Of a stretch of DNA of 39,411 nucleotides, positions 22,053 through 33,200 are shown piece by piece. The notes beneath the pieces were generated by a model. It was not told the origin of the DNA and ran no database searches. It was given only the letters and a program-made list of their open reading frames with translations. The stretch's first letter is position 1, and each line of letters begins with the position of its first letter. Where the stretch lies: assembly GCA_017451735.1 (NCBI GenBank), contig JAFTNU010000011.1, positions 1 through 39,411 on the forward strand, given 5' to 3'. The position numbers and the translations under genes are program-made. The DNA comes from Clostridia bacterium. GTDB taxonomy: Bacteria; Bacillota; Clostridia; Oscillospirales; CAG-272.

Positions 22053-22290
22053 ATTTTTTTGAAAACGGCTTGACGTAGATAACTACGCTCTGCGCCTTGC
22101 TTTCTGCGATATATCGTCGAGCTGTCGCTTTTTGAAGGCGTGGGGCGTGTGGAGCGCGATTTTGCGTTGCTCCTCGCCGCAGTCCTCGACGCAGGTCGTT
22201 GCGTCTTTGGGAGTGGCTATGTACGCCTTCATTTCGAGAGCTCGCGAGGGGGCTTTGGCTTTTTGGAGACCTGTGTAAAGCAGAAATTGT
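22053..22290. repeat. Degenerate relatives of the 117-bp repeat
   Basis: The segment keeps pieces of the unit: GCTTTTTGAAGGCGTGG at 22127-22143, TGGAGCGCGATTTTGCGTTG, CTCCTCGCCGCAGTCCTCGAC and a changed core with GACGTAGATAACTACGC near 22072. This looks like older copies of the same element with their own small inverted repeats. No gene is seen. Confidence 0.7.
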
Positions 22291-22310
22291 TAAAAAAAGG
22301 GGGGGACGGT

Positions 22311-23141
22311 ATGCGAAAACCGCAAGAGATCATTACCTCAAGGCAGAATGTCCTGATCAAGCAAACCGCATTGCTGACCGAACGGAAGTTCCGCGAGCGG
22401 GAGGGGCTTTTTCGTTTTGACGGTAAGAAATTGTTTTTGGAGGCGTTAGATGCTGCGCTCCCCTTATATGCGGTTCTGTTCCGTGAGTCTGCGACGCAGA
22501 CTCTTCTGACCGCCGCGGGGGAGCGGGAATTGCCTGCCGATTGTCGTTCGGTCATCTTACCCGATGTGCTTTTTGACAGGATCAGCGAGGAAAAATCTCC
22601 CGAAGGTGTGATTTGTCTGTCAAAACGCCTTGACAAATTCCATAAAATCGTTACAATAGATAAATGGCACGCTTTTTTCAAGGATGCTGTCAGGGGACAG
22701 ACTCTTTTGGTGGAAAGCGTACGTGACCCGGGCAATCTGGGCACCATCATTCGCTCCGCCGCCGCCTTTGGCGTGGCGCGGGTGATCCTGTCCGCCGACT
22801 GTGCCGATCTGTATCATCCCCGCACCATTCGCGCCGCCATGGGGACGCTTTTTCATACCCATGTGTGGGTGACCGAGGATTTTTGCGATGTCATCGCCGC
22901 TCTGGGGCGCGAGGGGAAGGTCTATGCCGCGGCATTGGATGAAAGCGCTGCCCGCTTGGGCAGTCTATCCTTCGGAGAAAGGGATGCGGTTGTGATCGGC
23001 AACGAGGGGCACGGACTTTCAAGAGCGGTGCTCGATGCCTGTACGCATAAGGTCTATATCCCTATGGCCCCGGGCGTGGAATCGCTCAATGCGGGCGTTG
23101 CCGCATCGATCCTCCTGTGGGAATTTTATCGGGGTAGGTGA
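22311..23141 (+). CDS. TrmH/SpoU-family RNA 2'-O-methyltransferase
   Basis: 276 aa SPOUT enzyme that methylates a ribose 2'-OH in rRNA or tRNA using SAM. An N-terminal substrate-binding part (about 1-110) starts ITSRQNVLIKQTALLTERKFRER. The catalytic domain shows motif 1 VRDPGNLGTIIRSAAAFG, motif 2 VVIGNEGHGLS and motif 3 IPMAPGVESLNAGVAASILLWE, which forms the knot. The ATG at 22311 follows an AAGGGGGGG-type SD; upstream in-frame codons lie in repeat DNA and are not expected to be used. It is 5 bp before dprA. The exact target nucleotide is unknown. Confidence 0.92.
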   Translation: MRKPQEIITSRQNVLIKQTALLTERKFREREGLFRFDGKKLFLEALDAALPLYAVLFRESATQTLLTAAGERELPADCRSVILPDVLFDRISEEKSPEGVICLSKRLDKFHKIVTIDKWHAFFKDAVRGQTLLVESVRDPGNLGTIIRSAAAFGVARVILSADCADLYHPRTIRAAMGTLFHTHVWVTEDFCDVIAALGREGKVYAAALDESAARLGSLSFGERDAVVIGNEGHGLSRAVLDACTHKVYIPMAPGVESLNAGVAASILLWEFYRGR

Positions 23142-23145
23142 GAGT

Positions 23146-24426
23146 GTGAAGCACGAAGAAAACTGGATTGCTCTGGCAGAGATCTTAGGACCCCGCTCGT
23201 CCATGCTGAAGTCCCTGGTCTCCCGCTTCGGCACACCCGAGGCAATCTTTGAGGCCGACGAGGCGGCGATCCGCTCTGTATTACCTGACATCGGGCAGGG
23301 AACATTGACCGCGCTTTTGCGAAAGAGCACCGAAAAGGATGCCGCACGCATCACATTGTGGTGCCACCGCAACGGAGTGCGTATTCTGACCTTTGACAGT
23401 ATCGATTATCCCGCATCGTTGCGCGAGATCGATGAGCCGCCGGCCGTTCTGTATTGTCGCGGTAAATTGCCGGTTTTCGATGGGCGATTGACTGTTGGTG
23501 TGGTGGGTACCCGCAAAGCCGACGCATACGGCGAGCGGGTCACGTATAAACTATCTTTTGAGCTGGCCGCGGCAGGTGCCGTGATCGTCAGCGGTATGGC
23601 GGCAGGGCTTGACGGCATTGCCGCCGCGGCCGCACTGAATGCGGGGAGTGAGACCGTGGCGGTGCTCGGCTGTGGGATCGATCTGGTGTATCCCAAGCAG
23701 CACACCCGTCTTGCCGCCGAGATCGCAGAGCACGGTGCCATCCTCACCGAGTATGCCCCCGGCACCAAGCCTCACGGTTGGAATTTTCCCATGCGCAATC
23801 GCATCATCAGTGCCCTTTCGGGGGCGGTGCTGGTGGTGGAGGCAGGGGAAAACAGCGGTGCGCTCATCACCGCCCGCTATGCGGTGGTGCAGGGAAAAAC
23901 TCTGCTTGCCGTGCCCGGCGACATCACATCTCCCCGCTCGGCAGGCACCAACCGCCTGTTGGCCGACGGCGCTCTGCCGGCCCTTGATGCCGAGGAGATC
24001 CTGGCTCATTTCCGATTCCTTTACCGCGATGCTATCCGAATGGAGGCCCTGCCCGAGGCGGCGCAGTATTCTGCCGTTACCCCGGAGGCATTGCGCCGCT
24101 TCGGGCTGCGGATGATCGGCGATCCGGAGAGCGAGGATGCCCCCTCCTCGGTGCACCGCGAATCGCCGTTGCAACGTATCGTGCGTCGCAAAAAGAAGGA
24201 AACGGTCGACGAAATCAAGGATATTTCGGGGCAAAGCACTCCCGACACCTCTGCGCTGGCGCCTCGGCAGAGGGAACTGTATACCATGCTCCCGGACGGC
24301 CCTTTTTCGGTGGATGTGCTCACCGCAAAGGACGTGCCCGTTTCCGAGGCGGTGTCTACATGCACCGTGTTTGAGATCTATGGTTTGATCCGCTCGATCC
24401 CCGGCGGAATGTTTGAGAAAAAGTAA
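23146..24426 (+). CDS. dprA: DNA-processing protein DprA (Smf)
   Basis: 426 aa. It loads RecA on incoming single-stranded DNA during transformation. A SAM-like N-domain (about 1-70) is followed by the Rossmann domain: VGVVGTRKADAYG, IVSGMAAGLDGIAAAAAL, VAVLGCGIDLVYP, FPMRNRIISALS and VPGDITSPRSAGTNRLLADGA. A C-terminal winged helix (about 365-426) is present. The start is GTG at 23146 with AGGTG close upstream and 4 bp after the methyltransferase stop. dprA-topA-trmFO is the B. subtilis order. No late competence genes lie in the window, so natural transformation is not shown. Confidence 0.95.
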   Translation: MKHEENWIALAEILGPRSSMLKSLVSRFGTPEAIFEADEAAIRSVLPDIGQGTLTALLRKSTEKDAARITLWCHRNGVRILTFDSIDYPASLREIDEPPAVLYCRGKLPVFDGRLTVGVVGTRKADAYGERVTYKLSFELAAAGAVIVSGMAAGLDGIAAAAALNAGSETVAVLGCGIDLVYPKQHTRLAAEIAEHGAILTEYAPGTKPHGWNFPMRNRIISALSGAVLVVEAGENSGALITARYAVVQGKTLLAVPGDITSPRSAGTNRLLADGALPALDAEEILAHFRFLYRDAIRMEALPEAAQYSAVTPEALRRFGLRMIGDPESEDAPSSVHRESPLQRIVRRKKKETVDEIKDISGQSTPDTSALAPRQRELYTMLPDGPFSVDVLTAKDVPVSEAVSTCTVFEIYGLIRSIPGGMFEKK

Positions 24427-24471
24427 TTTAAGGGTAAGGAAATTCCAAGCCCTGAGGAAAGGAATCCATAC

Positions 24472-26763
24472 ATGGCAAATCTGGTCATCGTGGAGTCGCC
24501 TTCCAAGGCGACTGCCATTAAAAAGTATCTTGGCTCCAACTACAAGGTAATTGCATCCAAGGGTCACGTGCGTGACCTGCCCAAGAGCTCACTCAGCGTA
24601 GATATCGACAACGGGTTTGAGGCCCATTATATCAATATCCTCGGCAAGGGAGATCTGATCAAGGAGATCCGCAAAGAGGCAAAGGCCGCAAAAAAAGTTT
24701 TTCTCGCACCTGACCCTGACCGCGAAGGAGAGGCCATTGCCTGGCACCTTGCCAATGCCCTGGGACTTGAGCCCGAAAAGACCTTGCGTGTTTCTTTCAA
24801 TGAGATCACGCCCGATGTGGTGCGTGCCGCCATCAAGGAGCCCCGCGCCATCGATATGAATCTGGTCAATGCTCAGCAGACCCGCCGTATCTGGGACCGT
24901 GTGGTGGGCTATAAGCTGTCTCCCTACCTTTGGAAGGCGGTTAAGAACGGCCTTTCCGCCGGCCGTGTTCAGTCGGTTGCCGCCCGCATCATTGTTGACC
25001 GCGAGGACGAGATCCGCGCCTTCGTGCCCGAGGAATACTGGACCATCGATGCCCAACTGGGCACCGGCGAGGGCAAGGAGTTTTCGGTTCGCTTCTATGG
25101 CAACGAGCAGGGCAAAATGAAGCTGGCAAGCCGGAGCGCCGCCGATCAGATCGTCAAGGCCGTGGAGGGGAAGCCGTTCACGGTGCAAAGCGTGAAGCGC
25201 GCCAGCCGTCAGAAGCTGCCCGCGCCGCCCTTTACCACCTCCACCATGCAGCAGGAGGCCTCCCGCAAGCTGGGCTTCCAGTCTCAACGCATTATGCGCG
25301 TGGCCCAGGAGCTTTATGAGGGCATCAATGTGGGCACCGAAAACGGCGGTGTACAGGGTTTGATCACGTATATGCGTACCGACTCGCTCCGCGTTTCCGC
25401 AGAGGCGCAGAATGCCGCACGTGATCTGATCGCCGCCAAGTACGGCGAGGGCTACTGTCCCGAAAAGCCCCGTGTCTATAAGACCCGTGCCAATGCACAG
25501 GATGCACACGAGGCCATTCGTCCTTCTCACATCGACCTGGAGCCTGCCAAGATTCACAAATATCTGACCCCCGATCAGTACCGCTTGTACAAACTCATCT
25601 GGGAGCGCTTTGTCGCAAGTCAGATGCAGTCTGCCACGCTCAATACACTGGCCGTTGAGCTGGAATCGGCAGGCTATCTGTTCCGCGCAGGCGGCTACAG
25701 TGTGGCCTTCCCGGGCTACATGGCGGTCTATGAGGAAAGCGAGGAGGAGGAGACCCGCGCCGATGCCATCAGCGAGCAAAAGGACATCCGTATTCCCGAG
25801 CTGACCGAGGGTGAGAAGATCTCCCCCCGCCATATTGAATCCTCCCGCCACTTTACAGAGGCGCCTGCCCGTTACACCGAGGCATCCCTGATCAAATTCC
25901 TGGATGAAAAGGGTATCGGCCGCCCCAGCACCTACAATACCATCATCACCACCATCGTCTCCCGCAATTATGTGGTGCGCGACGGAAAATCACTGGTGCC
26001 CACGCCCCTTGGCGAGGTGACCACCAAGCTGATGAAGGAGAATTTCTCGGATATCGTTGACTACACCTTCACCGCACAGATGGAGGATCAACTGGACGAG
26101 ATCGAAAAAGGCAATGCCGAGATGGTCGCGGTTCTGGAATCCTTCTGGAAGGGATTCTCCGGGGAGCTGGAGAAGGCAGAGACCACCATCGGAAAGGGCA
26201 GCTTTGAGCTGCCTGTGGAGGAGACCGATATCATCTGTGATAAGTGCGGCTCCAAAATGGTGGTCAAGAACGGCCGTTACGGTAAGTTCGCCGCCTGCCC
26301 CAATTATCCGACCTGCCGCAACACCAAGCCCTTGACCGAGAAAAAAGAGGAACAGCCCGAACGGGTCGAGAAAAAGCCCCCCGTTGTGGCCGATTTCAAG
26401 TGCGAGAAGTGCGGTGCCGACATGGTACAGCGCAGCGGTCGTTACGGCACCTTTTTTGCCTGCTCCCGCTATCCCGAATGCAACTTTACCAAACAGAAGA
26501 CCAAAGAGCTGGATGTTCCGTGTCCGCAATGCGGCTCCAAGGTGCTGATCAAGACCGGGCGCAGTAAAACGGTGTTCTACAGCTGTGAAAAATATCCCGA
26601 GTGTGACTTTTCCTCCTGGGATATGCCCGTGAACGAAAAATGCCCGCAGTGCGGCAAGATCCTTTTCCGCAAGAAGGGGAAGGCACTGCTTGTCTGTCAC
26701 GATAAGGATTGCGGCTACAAGCGCGAGAGTGAAGAGCCCGTCGCGGAGAAAAAGCATGAGTGA
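24472..26763 (+). CDS. topA: DNA topoisomerase I
   Basis: 763 aa type IA topoisomerase that relaxes negative supercoils. A Toprim domain (about 1-115: [34 protein letters not shown]) leads into the cleavage domain with the catalytic tyrosine Y300 in [10 protein letters not shown]. Four C-terminal zinc ribbons follow (starting [24 protein letters not shown] and CPQCGKIL), which bind single-stranded DNA. The AAAGG SD precedes the ATG. The stop overlaps trmFO by 8 nt, so the two are coupled. Confidence 0.97.
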   Translation: MANLVIVESPSKATAIKKYLGSNYKVIASKGHVRDLPKSSLSVDIDNGFEAHYINILGKGDLIKEIRKEAKAAKKVFLAPDPDREGEAIAWHLANALGLEPEKTLRVSFNEITPDVVRAAIKEPRAIDMNLVNAQQTRRIWDRVVGYKLSPYLWKAVKNGLSAGRVQSVAARIIVDREDEIRAFVPEEYWTIDAQLGTGEGKEFSVRFYGNEQGKMKLASRSAADQIVKAVEGKPFTVQSVKRASRQKLPAPPFTTSTMQQEASRKLGFQSQRIMRVAQELYEGINVGTENGGVQGLITYMRTDSLRVSAEAQNAARDLIAAKYGEGYCPEKPRVYKTRANAQDAHEAIRPSHIDLEPAKIHKYLTPDQYRLYKLIWERFVASQMQSATLNTLAVELESAGYLFRAGGYSVAFPGYMAVYEESEEEETRADAISEQKDIRIPELTEGEKISPRHIESSRHFTEAPARYTEASLIKFLDEKGIGRPSTYNTIITTIVSRNYVVRDGKSLVPTPLGEVTTKLMKENFSDIVDYTFTAQMEDQLDEIEKGNAEMVAVLESFWKGFSGELEKAETTIGKGSFELPVEETDIICDKCGSKMVVKNGRYGKFAACPNYPTCRNTKPLTEKKEEQPERVEKKPPVVADFKCEKCGADMVQRSGRYGTFFACSRYPECNFTKQKTKELDVPCPQCGSKVLIKTGRSKTVFYSCEKYPECDFSSWDMPVNEKCPQCGKILFRKKGKALLVCHDKDCGYKRESEEPVAEKKHE

Positions 26764-28090
26764 GCCCCTGGTAACCGTCCTTGGCGCGGGGCTTGCGGGC
26801 TGTGAGGCGGCCTGGCAGATCGCGGAGCGAGGGGTGCGGGTGCGTCTTGTGGAGATGAAGCCCCACAAAATGACTCCCGCCCACCATGCCCCCGGCTTTG
26901 CCGAGCTTTGCTGCTCCAATTCCTTGCGCTCCGATGCGCTTTCCAATGCGGTTGGGCTTCTCAAAGAGGAAATGCGCCGTTGCGGGTCGTTGATCCTTCG
27001 TGCGGCGGATACCACCAAGGTGCCCGCCGGCTCCGCTCTGGCGGTAGACAGAGAGGCGTTTTCCCATACCGTTACCCACTGTATCCGAAATCATCCGCTG
27101 ATCGAGGTGGAAGAAAGAGAAGCCACCGAGATCCCGGGGAGCGGTGTGACCGTGATAGCCACGGGACCGCTGACCTCCGAGCCCATGGCGGCGCAGATCG
27201 CATCGCTGACGGGGCAGGACGGGCTCTATTTTTACGATGCGGTAGCTCCCATTGTGGATTTTTCCACCATCAATATGGAGGTGGCCTTCTTTGCTTCCCG
27301 CTATGACAAGGGGGACGCCGATTACATCAACTGTCCTATGACAAAAGAACAGTATGATGCGTTCTATCAGGCCCTGATCAGCGCCAAAGAGGCCGAGCTC
27401 AAGGAGTTTGACAAGGAAGGGCAGAAGAACCCCAAGGTCTTTGAAGGGTGCATGCCCGTGGAGGTCATGGCCCGTCGGGGCTATGACACCCTGCGCTACG
27501 GGCCGCTCAAGCCTGTCGGATTGGTGGATCAGCGAACGGGCAAGGAATCCTATGCCGTGGTTCAGCTGCGCAAGGAAAACTGTGAGGGCACCATGTATAA
27601 TCTGGTAGGCTTTCAGACCCATCTGACCTTCCCGGAGCAGAAGCGGGTCTTTTCCATGATCCCGGGGCTTGAGAATGCCACCTTTCTCCGTTACGGTGTC
27701 ATGCACCGCAACACATATCTCAGATCTCCCGGCTTTTTGAATACCGTTTACGGGGTTCGCCAAAACCCCGACCTCTTTTTCGCAGGCCAGATGACCGGCG
27801 TGGAGGGGTATATCGAGTCGGCAGGCTCCGGGCTTGTTGCAGGCATCAATGCAGCTCGCCGCGCTCGCGGCATGGAGCCGTTGGTGTTCCCGCGTCTGAC
27901 CATGCTGGGTTCTATGGCAAACTATGTGGGGGAGGGCGGCATCGGCGATTTTGTACCTATGAATGCCAATTTCGGTATCGTTCCTCCGCTGACGCAAAAG
28001 GTACGGGGCGGTAAGTCGGTGCGCAATGAGGCCATTTCCGCCAGAGCCCTGGAGGCGCTGGACGCAGTGCTGTCCGCAATCAAGGAATAA
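26756..28090 (+). CDS. trmFO: tRNA (uracil-54, C5)-methyltransferase, folate/FAD-dependent TrmFO
   Basis: 444 aa. It makes ribothymidine 54 in tRNA from methylenetetrahydrofolate and FAD. The FAD site is [19 protein letters not shown] (about 7-25), with [11 protein letters not shown] giving one active cysteine and [13 protein letters not shown] the other. The Gly-rich [20 protein letters not shown] and [23 protein letters not shown] regions are typical. The ATG at 26756 lies inside the end of topA (ATGAGTGA overlap). Longer upstream starts lie in topA. Confidence 0.96.
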   Translation: MSEPLVTVLGAGLAGCEAAWQIAERGVRVRLVEMKPHKMTPAHHAPGFAELCCSNSLRSDALSNAVGLLKEEMRRCGSLILRAADTTKVPAGSALAVDREAFSHTVTHCIRNHPLIEVEEREATEIPGSGVTVIATGPLTSEPMAAQIASLTGQDGLYFYDAVAPIVDFSTINMEVAFFASRYDKGDADYINCPMTKEQYDAFYQALISAKEAELKEFDKEGQKNPKVFEGCMPVEVMARRGYDTLRYGPLKPVGLVDQRTGKESYAVVQLRKENCEGTMYNLVGFQTHLTFPEQKRVFSMIPGLENATFLRYGVMHRNTYLRSPGFLNTVYGVRQNPDLFFAGQMTGVEGYIESAGSGLVAGINAARRARGMEPLVFPRLTMLGSMANYVGEGGIGDFVPMNANFGIVPPLTQKVRGGKSVRNEAISARALEALDAVLSAIKE

Positions 28091-28092
28091 CC

Positions 28093-28115
28093 AGGCGCCG
28101 CAATGGGCGGCGCTT
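28093..28115. repeat. Hairpin between trmFO and plsX
   Basis: AGGCGCCGC, loop AATGG, GCGGCGCTT, nine pairs with one G-U. No T-run follows, so it is probably not a full terminator; the rest of the gap to 28189 shows only the plsX SD. Confidence 0.5.
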
Positions 28116-28189
28116 GACACGCAGAAGTGCGAAAGCTGTCAGACATGTTCGAAAAAAACGCGTACCGTTGAAGGAAAGGAGGTACTTTC

Positions 28190-29275
28190 ATGCGCATTAT
28201 CGTAGATATCATGGGCGGAGATCATGCACCCTTGGAGACTCTGAAGGGCGCCGTTGCGGCGTCAAAGGAGTTAAACGCCAGCTTTATTTTGGTGGGCGAT
28301 CGGAATGAGATCGATCGCGTCGCGGCGGAGGAGGGCTTTGACCTGCGCCGATTTGATATCGTACATACCCCCGTGGTGATGACCATGGAGGATGACCCCC
28401 TTTCGGTGGTCCGATCCAAAAAGGAGTCCTCCATGAGCGTGGGGCTCCGCCTGCTTGCTGAAGGAAAGGGCGATGCCTTTGTCAGCACGGGCAATACGGG
28501 TGCACTTTTTACAGGTGCCACACTCATCGTGCGCAAGGTAAGAGGAATTCAGCGCGCCGCCATCGGCACCATTTTGCCGACTGCCACCGATCCGTGTGTG
28601 TTGTTGGATACCGGTGCCAATGTTACCGTTACCGATGAACAGATCGAGCAGTTTGCCGTCATGGGCTCCGCCTATGCCCGCAAAATGTTTGATATGCGTT
28701 CCCCCACGGTGGGGTTGCTCAATAACGGTACCGAGGATTGTAAGGGTACCCCTTTACATGTGGCCGCCAATCAGCGCTTGAAAAGCTGTTCGTCGATCTG
28801 CTATATGGGCAACGTAGAGGGCAGTGCCGTTCCTATGGGGGCTTGTAACGTGGTGGTCACCGATGGGTTTACGGGGAACGTGTTTCTCAAAACCATGGAG
28901 GGCACCAGTAAAATGCTGTTAAAGGCTCTGAAGGGGGCATTGACCAAAAACGGCATGACCAAGCTGTCCGCGCTGATGCTGAAGGGCTCCATCGGGGAGA
29001 TGCGAAAGAAATTTGATGCCTCCGAGTATGGCGGCTCCCCCTTCCTGGGAATCTCCAAGCCCGTGCTGAAGGCACACGGCTCCTCCGATGCCCGTGCCTT
29101 TTGCAACGCCATTCGTGCCGCTGTCAGCTATGCCGAAAGCGGTGTGATCTATGATATTGCCGAGGAAGCGGAGCGCTTTGCCGCACTGAAAAGGGCACAG
29201 CGTGAGCCGACCTGTAAAGAGGACTCCGCCTCTTGTGATGCGTGCGAAAAAGTCATGGAACGGGGTGAGAAATAA
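28190..29275 (+). CDS. plsX: Phosphate acyltransferase PlsX
   Basis: 361 aa. It makes acyl-phosphate from acyl-ACP for phospholipid synthesis. Motifs: IIVDIMGGDHAPLETLKGA, AFVSTGNTGALFTGATLIV, PCVLLDTGANV, and GVVVTDGFTGNV-like (VVVTDGFTGNVFLKTMEG). The C-terminal 30 residues, rich in charged residues and cysteines, exceed the usual family end. AAAGGAGG precedes the ATG. rnc starts 2 bp after the stop. No acpP is found next to it, unlike in many Firmicutes. Confidence 0.95.
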   Translation: MRIIVDIMGGDHAPLETLKGAVAASKELNASFILVGDRNEIDRVAAEEGFDLRRFDIVHTPVVMTMEDDPLSVVRSKKESSMSVGLRLLAEGKGDAFVSTGNTGALFTGATLIVRKVRGIQRAAIGTILPTATDPCVLLDTGANVTVTDEQIEQFAVMGSAYARKMFDMRSPTVGLLNNGTEDCKGTPLHVAANQRLKSCSSICYMGNVEGSAVPMGACNVVVTDGFTGNVFLKTMEGTSKMLLKALKGALTKNGMTKLSALMLKGSIGEMRKKFDASEYGGSPFLGISKPVLKAHGSSDARAFCNAIRAAVSYAESGVIYDIAEEAERFAALKRAQREPTCKEDSASCDACEKVMERGEK

Positions 29276-29277
29276 AC

Positions 29278-29979
29278 ATGTATCCACTGGATTTTCATGA
29301 ATTGGAGGGGGGCATCGGATATGCGTTCCGTGATCCCTTGCTTCTGCGCACGGCGCTGACGCACTCCTCCTTTGCCAACGAGCATATGGGGGGGCGTGCC
29401 GGCTGTAACGAGCGCCTGGAATTTCTAGGCGACTCGGTTCTCTCACTGACGGTCTGCAATTATCTGTACCGCACTTATCCCGAATTGCCCGAGGGGCGCC
29501 TGACGGTTTTGCGAAAGAATCTGGTCTGCCAGCGGGCTCTTGCCGATTATGCTACACAGATCCATTTGGGTGATTTTCTCCTGTTGGGGAAGGGTGAGGC
29601 CAAGGACGGACGCGAAAAGCCCAAATTGCTGGAGGATGCCTTTGAGGCGTTATTGGGTGCCATTTATCTGGATAGCGGAAATCTTGATACCGTTGCCGAT
29701 TTTCTGCTTCCGTTCATCAAAAGCGAGATTGCGAAGATCGAGCGGGATACCCAACCGCTGGAGGATTATAAGACGCTCCTTCAGCAGTATGTGCAGCAAA
29801 CCCCGGGTGAGGAGCTTCGCTATGAGCTGATCAGCGAGGAGGGCCCCGATAATGCCAAGATCTTTGCGGTGCGGGTGCTGATCAATTCCAACTGCTTCGG
29901 CGAGGGGCAGGGAACCTCCAAAAAGGAGGCGGAGCAGAACGCCGCCCGCGAGGCTCTCAAGCTCTATCTACCCAAATAA
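29278..29979 (+). CDS. rnc: Ribonuclease III
   Basis: 233 aa. The endonuclease signature NERLEFLGDSVLSL near residue 43 carries the metal-binding acids, with LLEDAFEALLGAIYLDSG completing the site; the dsRNA-binding domain is at about 160-230 (DYKTLLQQYVQQ and GTSKKEAEQNAAREALK). It cleaves rRNA precursors and sense-antisense duplexes, so it is the enzyme expected to process the toxin-antitoxin RNA pair at 3.8 kb (inference). A strong terminator follows. Confidence 0.96.
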   Translation: MYPLDFHELEGGIGYAFRDPLLLRTALTHSSFANEHMGGRAGCNERLEFLGDSVLSLTVCNYLYRTYPELPEGRLTVLRKNLVCQRALADYATQIHLGDFLLLGKGEAKDGREKPKLLEDAFEALLGAIYLDSGNLDTVADFLLPFIKSEIAKIERDTQPLEDYKTLLQQYVQQTPGEELRYELISEEGPDNAKIFAVRVLINSNCFGEGQGTSKKEAEQNAAREALKLYLPK

Positions 29980-30023
29980 AAAACGCGAAAAGGCACACTG
30001 TTGTGTGCCTTTTCGCGTTTTTT
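29978..30023 (+). terminator. Terminator after rnc
   Basis: Perfect 21-bp arms (AAAAAACGCGAAAAGGCACAC and its complement) around a TGTT loop, ending in TTTTTT. Symmetric, so active in either direction. It separates plsX-rnc from smc. Confidence 0.95.
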
Positions 30024-30100
30024 GCGTTTACCTGTTCGCGTTTGAAGGCACCTCATCCGTCAGCCTGTGGCTGTACGCTCTCGTCGCAAGGTGAATATCA

Positions 30101-30130
30101 TGCCGTCCCTGCTCTGTGGCAGGGACGGCA
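30101..30130. repeat. 12-bp perfect inverted repeat in the rnc-smc gap
   Basis: TGCCGTCCCTGC, TCTGTG, GCAGGGACGGCA. Without a T-run it is not a terminator. The sequence before it (CACCTCATCCGTCAGCCTG, 30050-30068) resembles fragments of small repeat elements common between genes in gut Clostridia; that is from memory. The gap otherwise holds only the smc promoter. Confidence 0.55.
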
Positions 30131-30179
30131 CCGTATGCCTGCCGTTTCCAAAAAATTCTGACAGAATCCCCAAAACCTC

Positions 30180-30208
30180 TTGCAAATTGCGCGCGCATCC
30201 GTTATAAT
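30180..30208 (+). promoter_or_regulatory. Sigma-A promoter of smc
   Basis: TTGCAA (30180-30185), 17 bp, TATAAT (30203-30208), with a leader of about 35 nt. Confidence 0.8.
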
Positions 30209-30249
30209 AATATATTATATTATCATTTTGAAGAAAGGAGGCGTGCGTC

Positions 30250-33200
30250 TTGTATCTGAAATCGCTGGAAATGCAGGGCTTTAAATCCTTCCCCGATAAA
30301 ACCAAGCTGACCTTTGAGCGCGGTGCAACCGTTATTGTGGGTCCTAACGGAAGCGGTAAGTCCAATATTTCCGATGCCATGCGCTGGGTTCTGGGTGAAA
30401 TTTCCTCCAAGAGCCTGCGCGGTACCAAGATGGAGGACATCATTTTCGGCGGTGCGGACAGCCGTCGCCCCATGGGCTTTGCCGAGGTATCGGTCACCTT
30501 TGATAACACCGATGCCGAGCATCGCCTGGATTGCCCCTATGACGAGGTCATCGTCACCCGCCGCTATTACCGTGCGGGCGAGAGTGAATATTTCATCAAT
30601 CGGCGTCCCTGTCGCTTGCGTGATATTTATGAGCTCTTTATGAACACCGGTGTGGGCAGAGACGGTTATTCCATCATCGGTCAGGGTAAGATCGCCGAGA
30701 TCATCTCCCGTAAATCCGACGAGCGCCGCAGTATCTTTGAGGATGCCTCGGGTATTGCAAAATATCGCCATCGCAAAACCGAGACCGAGCGCAAGCTGGC
30801 CACCACAGAGGAGAACATGACCCGTGTCAACGACGTGTTTCAGGAAGTGGCGGCGCAGGTCGGCCCCCTTGAAAAGGAGGCGGAAAAGGCACAAAGAGCC
30901 TTGGAATTGCACGAGGCCAAGAAAAAGGCCGATGTTCAGCTCTGGCTCTTTGATTCCGAGCGCTTACGACTGAATATCGAGAAGGCCGAGGAAAATTACC
31001 GTAACAGCGGATATGACTTAAAGATCGCAGAGGAGGCCATCGAGAACTATCGAGCCCAGAGCGAGCAGATCTCCGAGGAGTCGCTGAGCAACAAGACCAA
31101 GCAGTCCGAGCTGTACGAAAAGATCCAGGCACTGAATAAGGAAAACAGCGAGCGTGACAGACAATACAGCGTCACCGAGACCACCATCGCTCACACCAAA
31201 GAGAAGATTCAGACCACAAAAGAGGCCATTGAGCTCAAGGGGACCCGCCTTGCCGCCGAGGAGGAGGAGACCACCCGCCGACGCACCGCGGTAGAGACCC
31301 TGGAGGGGGATCTGGCCCGCCTTGACGGTGAGTACACGAAGAAGGCCGAGGAGGCGCAGGCACTTGCAAACCGTGCTCTGGAGCTGGGGGGCAACATTGC
31401 CACTGCTTTGGCCGATATTGATGAGCGCGAGACCGAGGCCATGGATATCAAGGTGCGCATGCAGGTCATCGAGACCGGCAAGCAGACCGACAGCGGTAAG
31501 ACCGAGTCCATGGAAGGGGAGATCGCCTCTTACCGCAAGGTCTCCGAGGATCTGACCCGTCAATGGGAAGAGAAAAACAAGGTGGTCGAGGATTACGCCG
31601 CCCGGATCGCAGAGGCCGAGGAGAAGATCACCGCCTGCGATGAAAAGCTTGATGTGCTCAATGACAAGCTGGAGACCCTGCGCGCCGAGGAGAACGACTG
31701 CAAGGTGCAGTCCGATATCGCTACCCAGCGTATCAATGCCTTCCGTGCCATGGAGGAAAATCTGGAGGGCTTTGCCCACAGCGTCCGCTATGTGATGGAG
31801 TCTTACGCCGCAGGCCGCATCACCGATGCTCAGGGGCGTCGGTGCGGTAAGATCTACGGCCCCCTTTCCAAGCTCATCTCGGTGGATAAAAAGCATGTGA
31901 CCGCCATTGAGATCGCACTGGCCGCCAATCTGCAGCACATCGTGGTAGAGGATGAGAGCGTTGCCAAGGCCGCCATGTATCACCTCAAGCAGGCGCAGGC
32001 CGGACGTGCCACCTTCTTCCCCATTTCTTCTATGCGCGGGCAAAATCCCACCGCCGAAATGGAGGAGGCAAAAAAGTGTGCCGGCTATGTCGGAGTGGCT
32101 TCTGACCTTGTGGAGTGTGAGGATAAATTCCGTGAGATCATTGCCTCCCTGTTGGGGCGCACTGTGGTCTTTGATAATCTCGAGCATGCCACCGAAATGG
32201 CCAAGCGTACCAGATTCCGCGTGAAGGTCGTGACCCTGGATGGGCAGGTCATCAACGCGGGAGGCTCCTTTACCGGCGGTTCGGTCAAGCAGAAATCGGG
32301 CGTCCTGTCTCGCTCCAGCGAGATCGACAGCCTTTCCGAAAAGCTGAAGGAGCTGACCAAAAAGCTGGAGGCGTATCGCATTGACCGCGAGAAGATCGAG
32401 CGGGAGATCAAGGAGCTGTCGGATGAGCGCTCCGATGCCGATGACCGCCGCCAGCTGTTGGCCTCTTTGCAGAATTCCGAGGCCGCCATTGCCGCCCAGT
32501 ACCGCGCAAAGCTCGATTCCAACGAGACGTTGATCGAAAAGCTGAACAACGATTTTGAGGCGCTGGCACGCCAGCGGGCCGATTATGATGAGGAGTTGAT
32601 CCGCCTTGCCGAGCGGGAGAAGGAGCTGCGCCACCAGATCGAGGAGATCGGGGCTCTGCGCGCCGAAAAGGATGTGGAGCGCAACGCCGTTCTGGACGAA
32701 AAGACTGCAAAAGAGAGCGAGATGACCGAGCTCTATATCGGCATCAGCGGTGTGCGTAAGGATATCGAGACCGCCAAGACCTATCTGGAGGAATCCGAGG
32801 CGCGGGCCAATGAGCTGCGTGAGGAGATCCGATCTCAGCAGGAGCAGGTCGCCCAATTGGAGGAGAGCATCCGCAGTGAGATGTTGCGCCAGGAGGCCAA
32901 CCGTAACACCTTTGCCGAGGGTGAGCGTGTTCTGGAAGAGCTGAAGACCCGCCACGCCAATCTGACCGCCAGCGAAATGGCCCTGGAGAAAAAGCGTGTG
33001 GAGCTGGAGTCCAAGGAACGTGGCAAAATGGCCGAAAAGGAGACCTTTGCACTGGCTCACGCCAAGAACGAGAGCAAGCTGCAGAATCTGCGCGAGGAGC
33101 AGGATAAGCTGAATAACAAGTTCTTTGAGGACTATGAGATGACCCGCAATCAGGCGCTGGAGCTGGGATATGAAATGATCACCGCCGATCAGCGCGAGGA

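Noticed and set aside
21594-22073. 159-codon open frame of four 39-residue repeats
   Set aside because: No SD or ATG, open only because the 117-bp unit is a multiple of three, and the differences between copies are mostly amino-acid changing. Treated as repeat DNA.
28114-28142. Promoter before plsX (TTGACA at 28114)
   Set aside because: No -10-like hexamer 16-19 bp downstream (TGTCAG).
30101-30130. Intrinsic terminator
   Set aside because: Perfect stem but no T-run on either strand.
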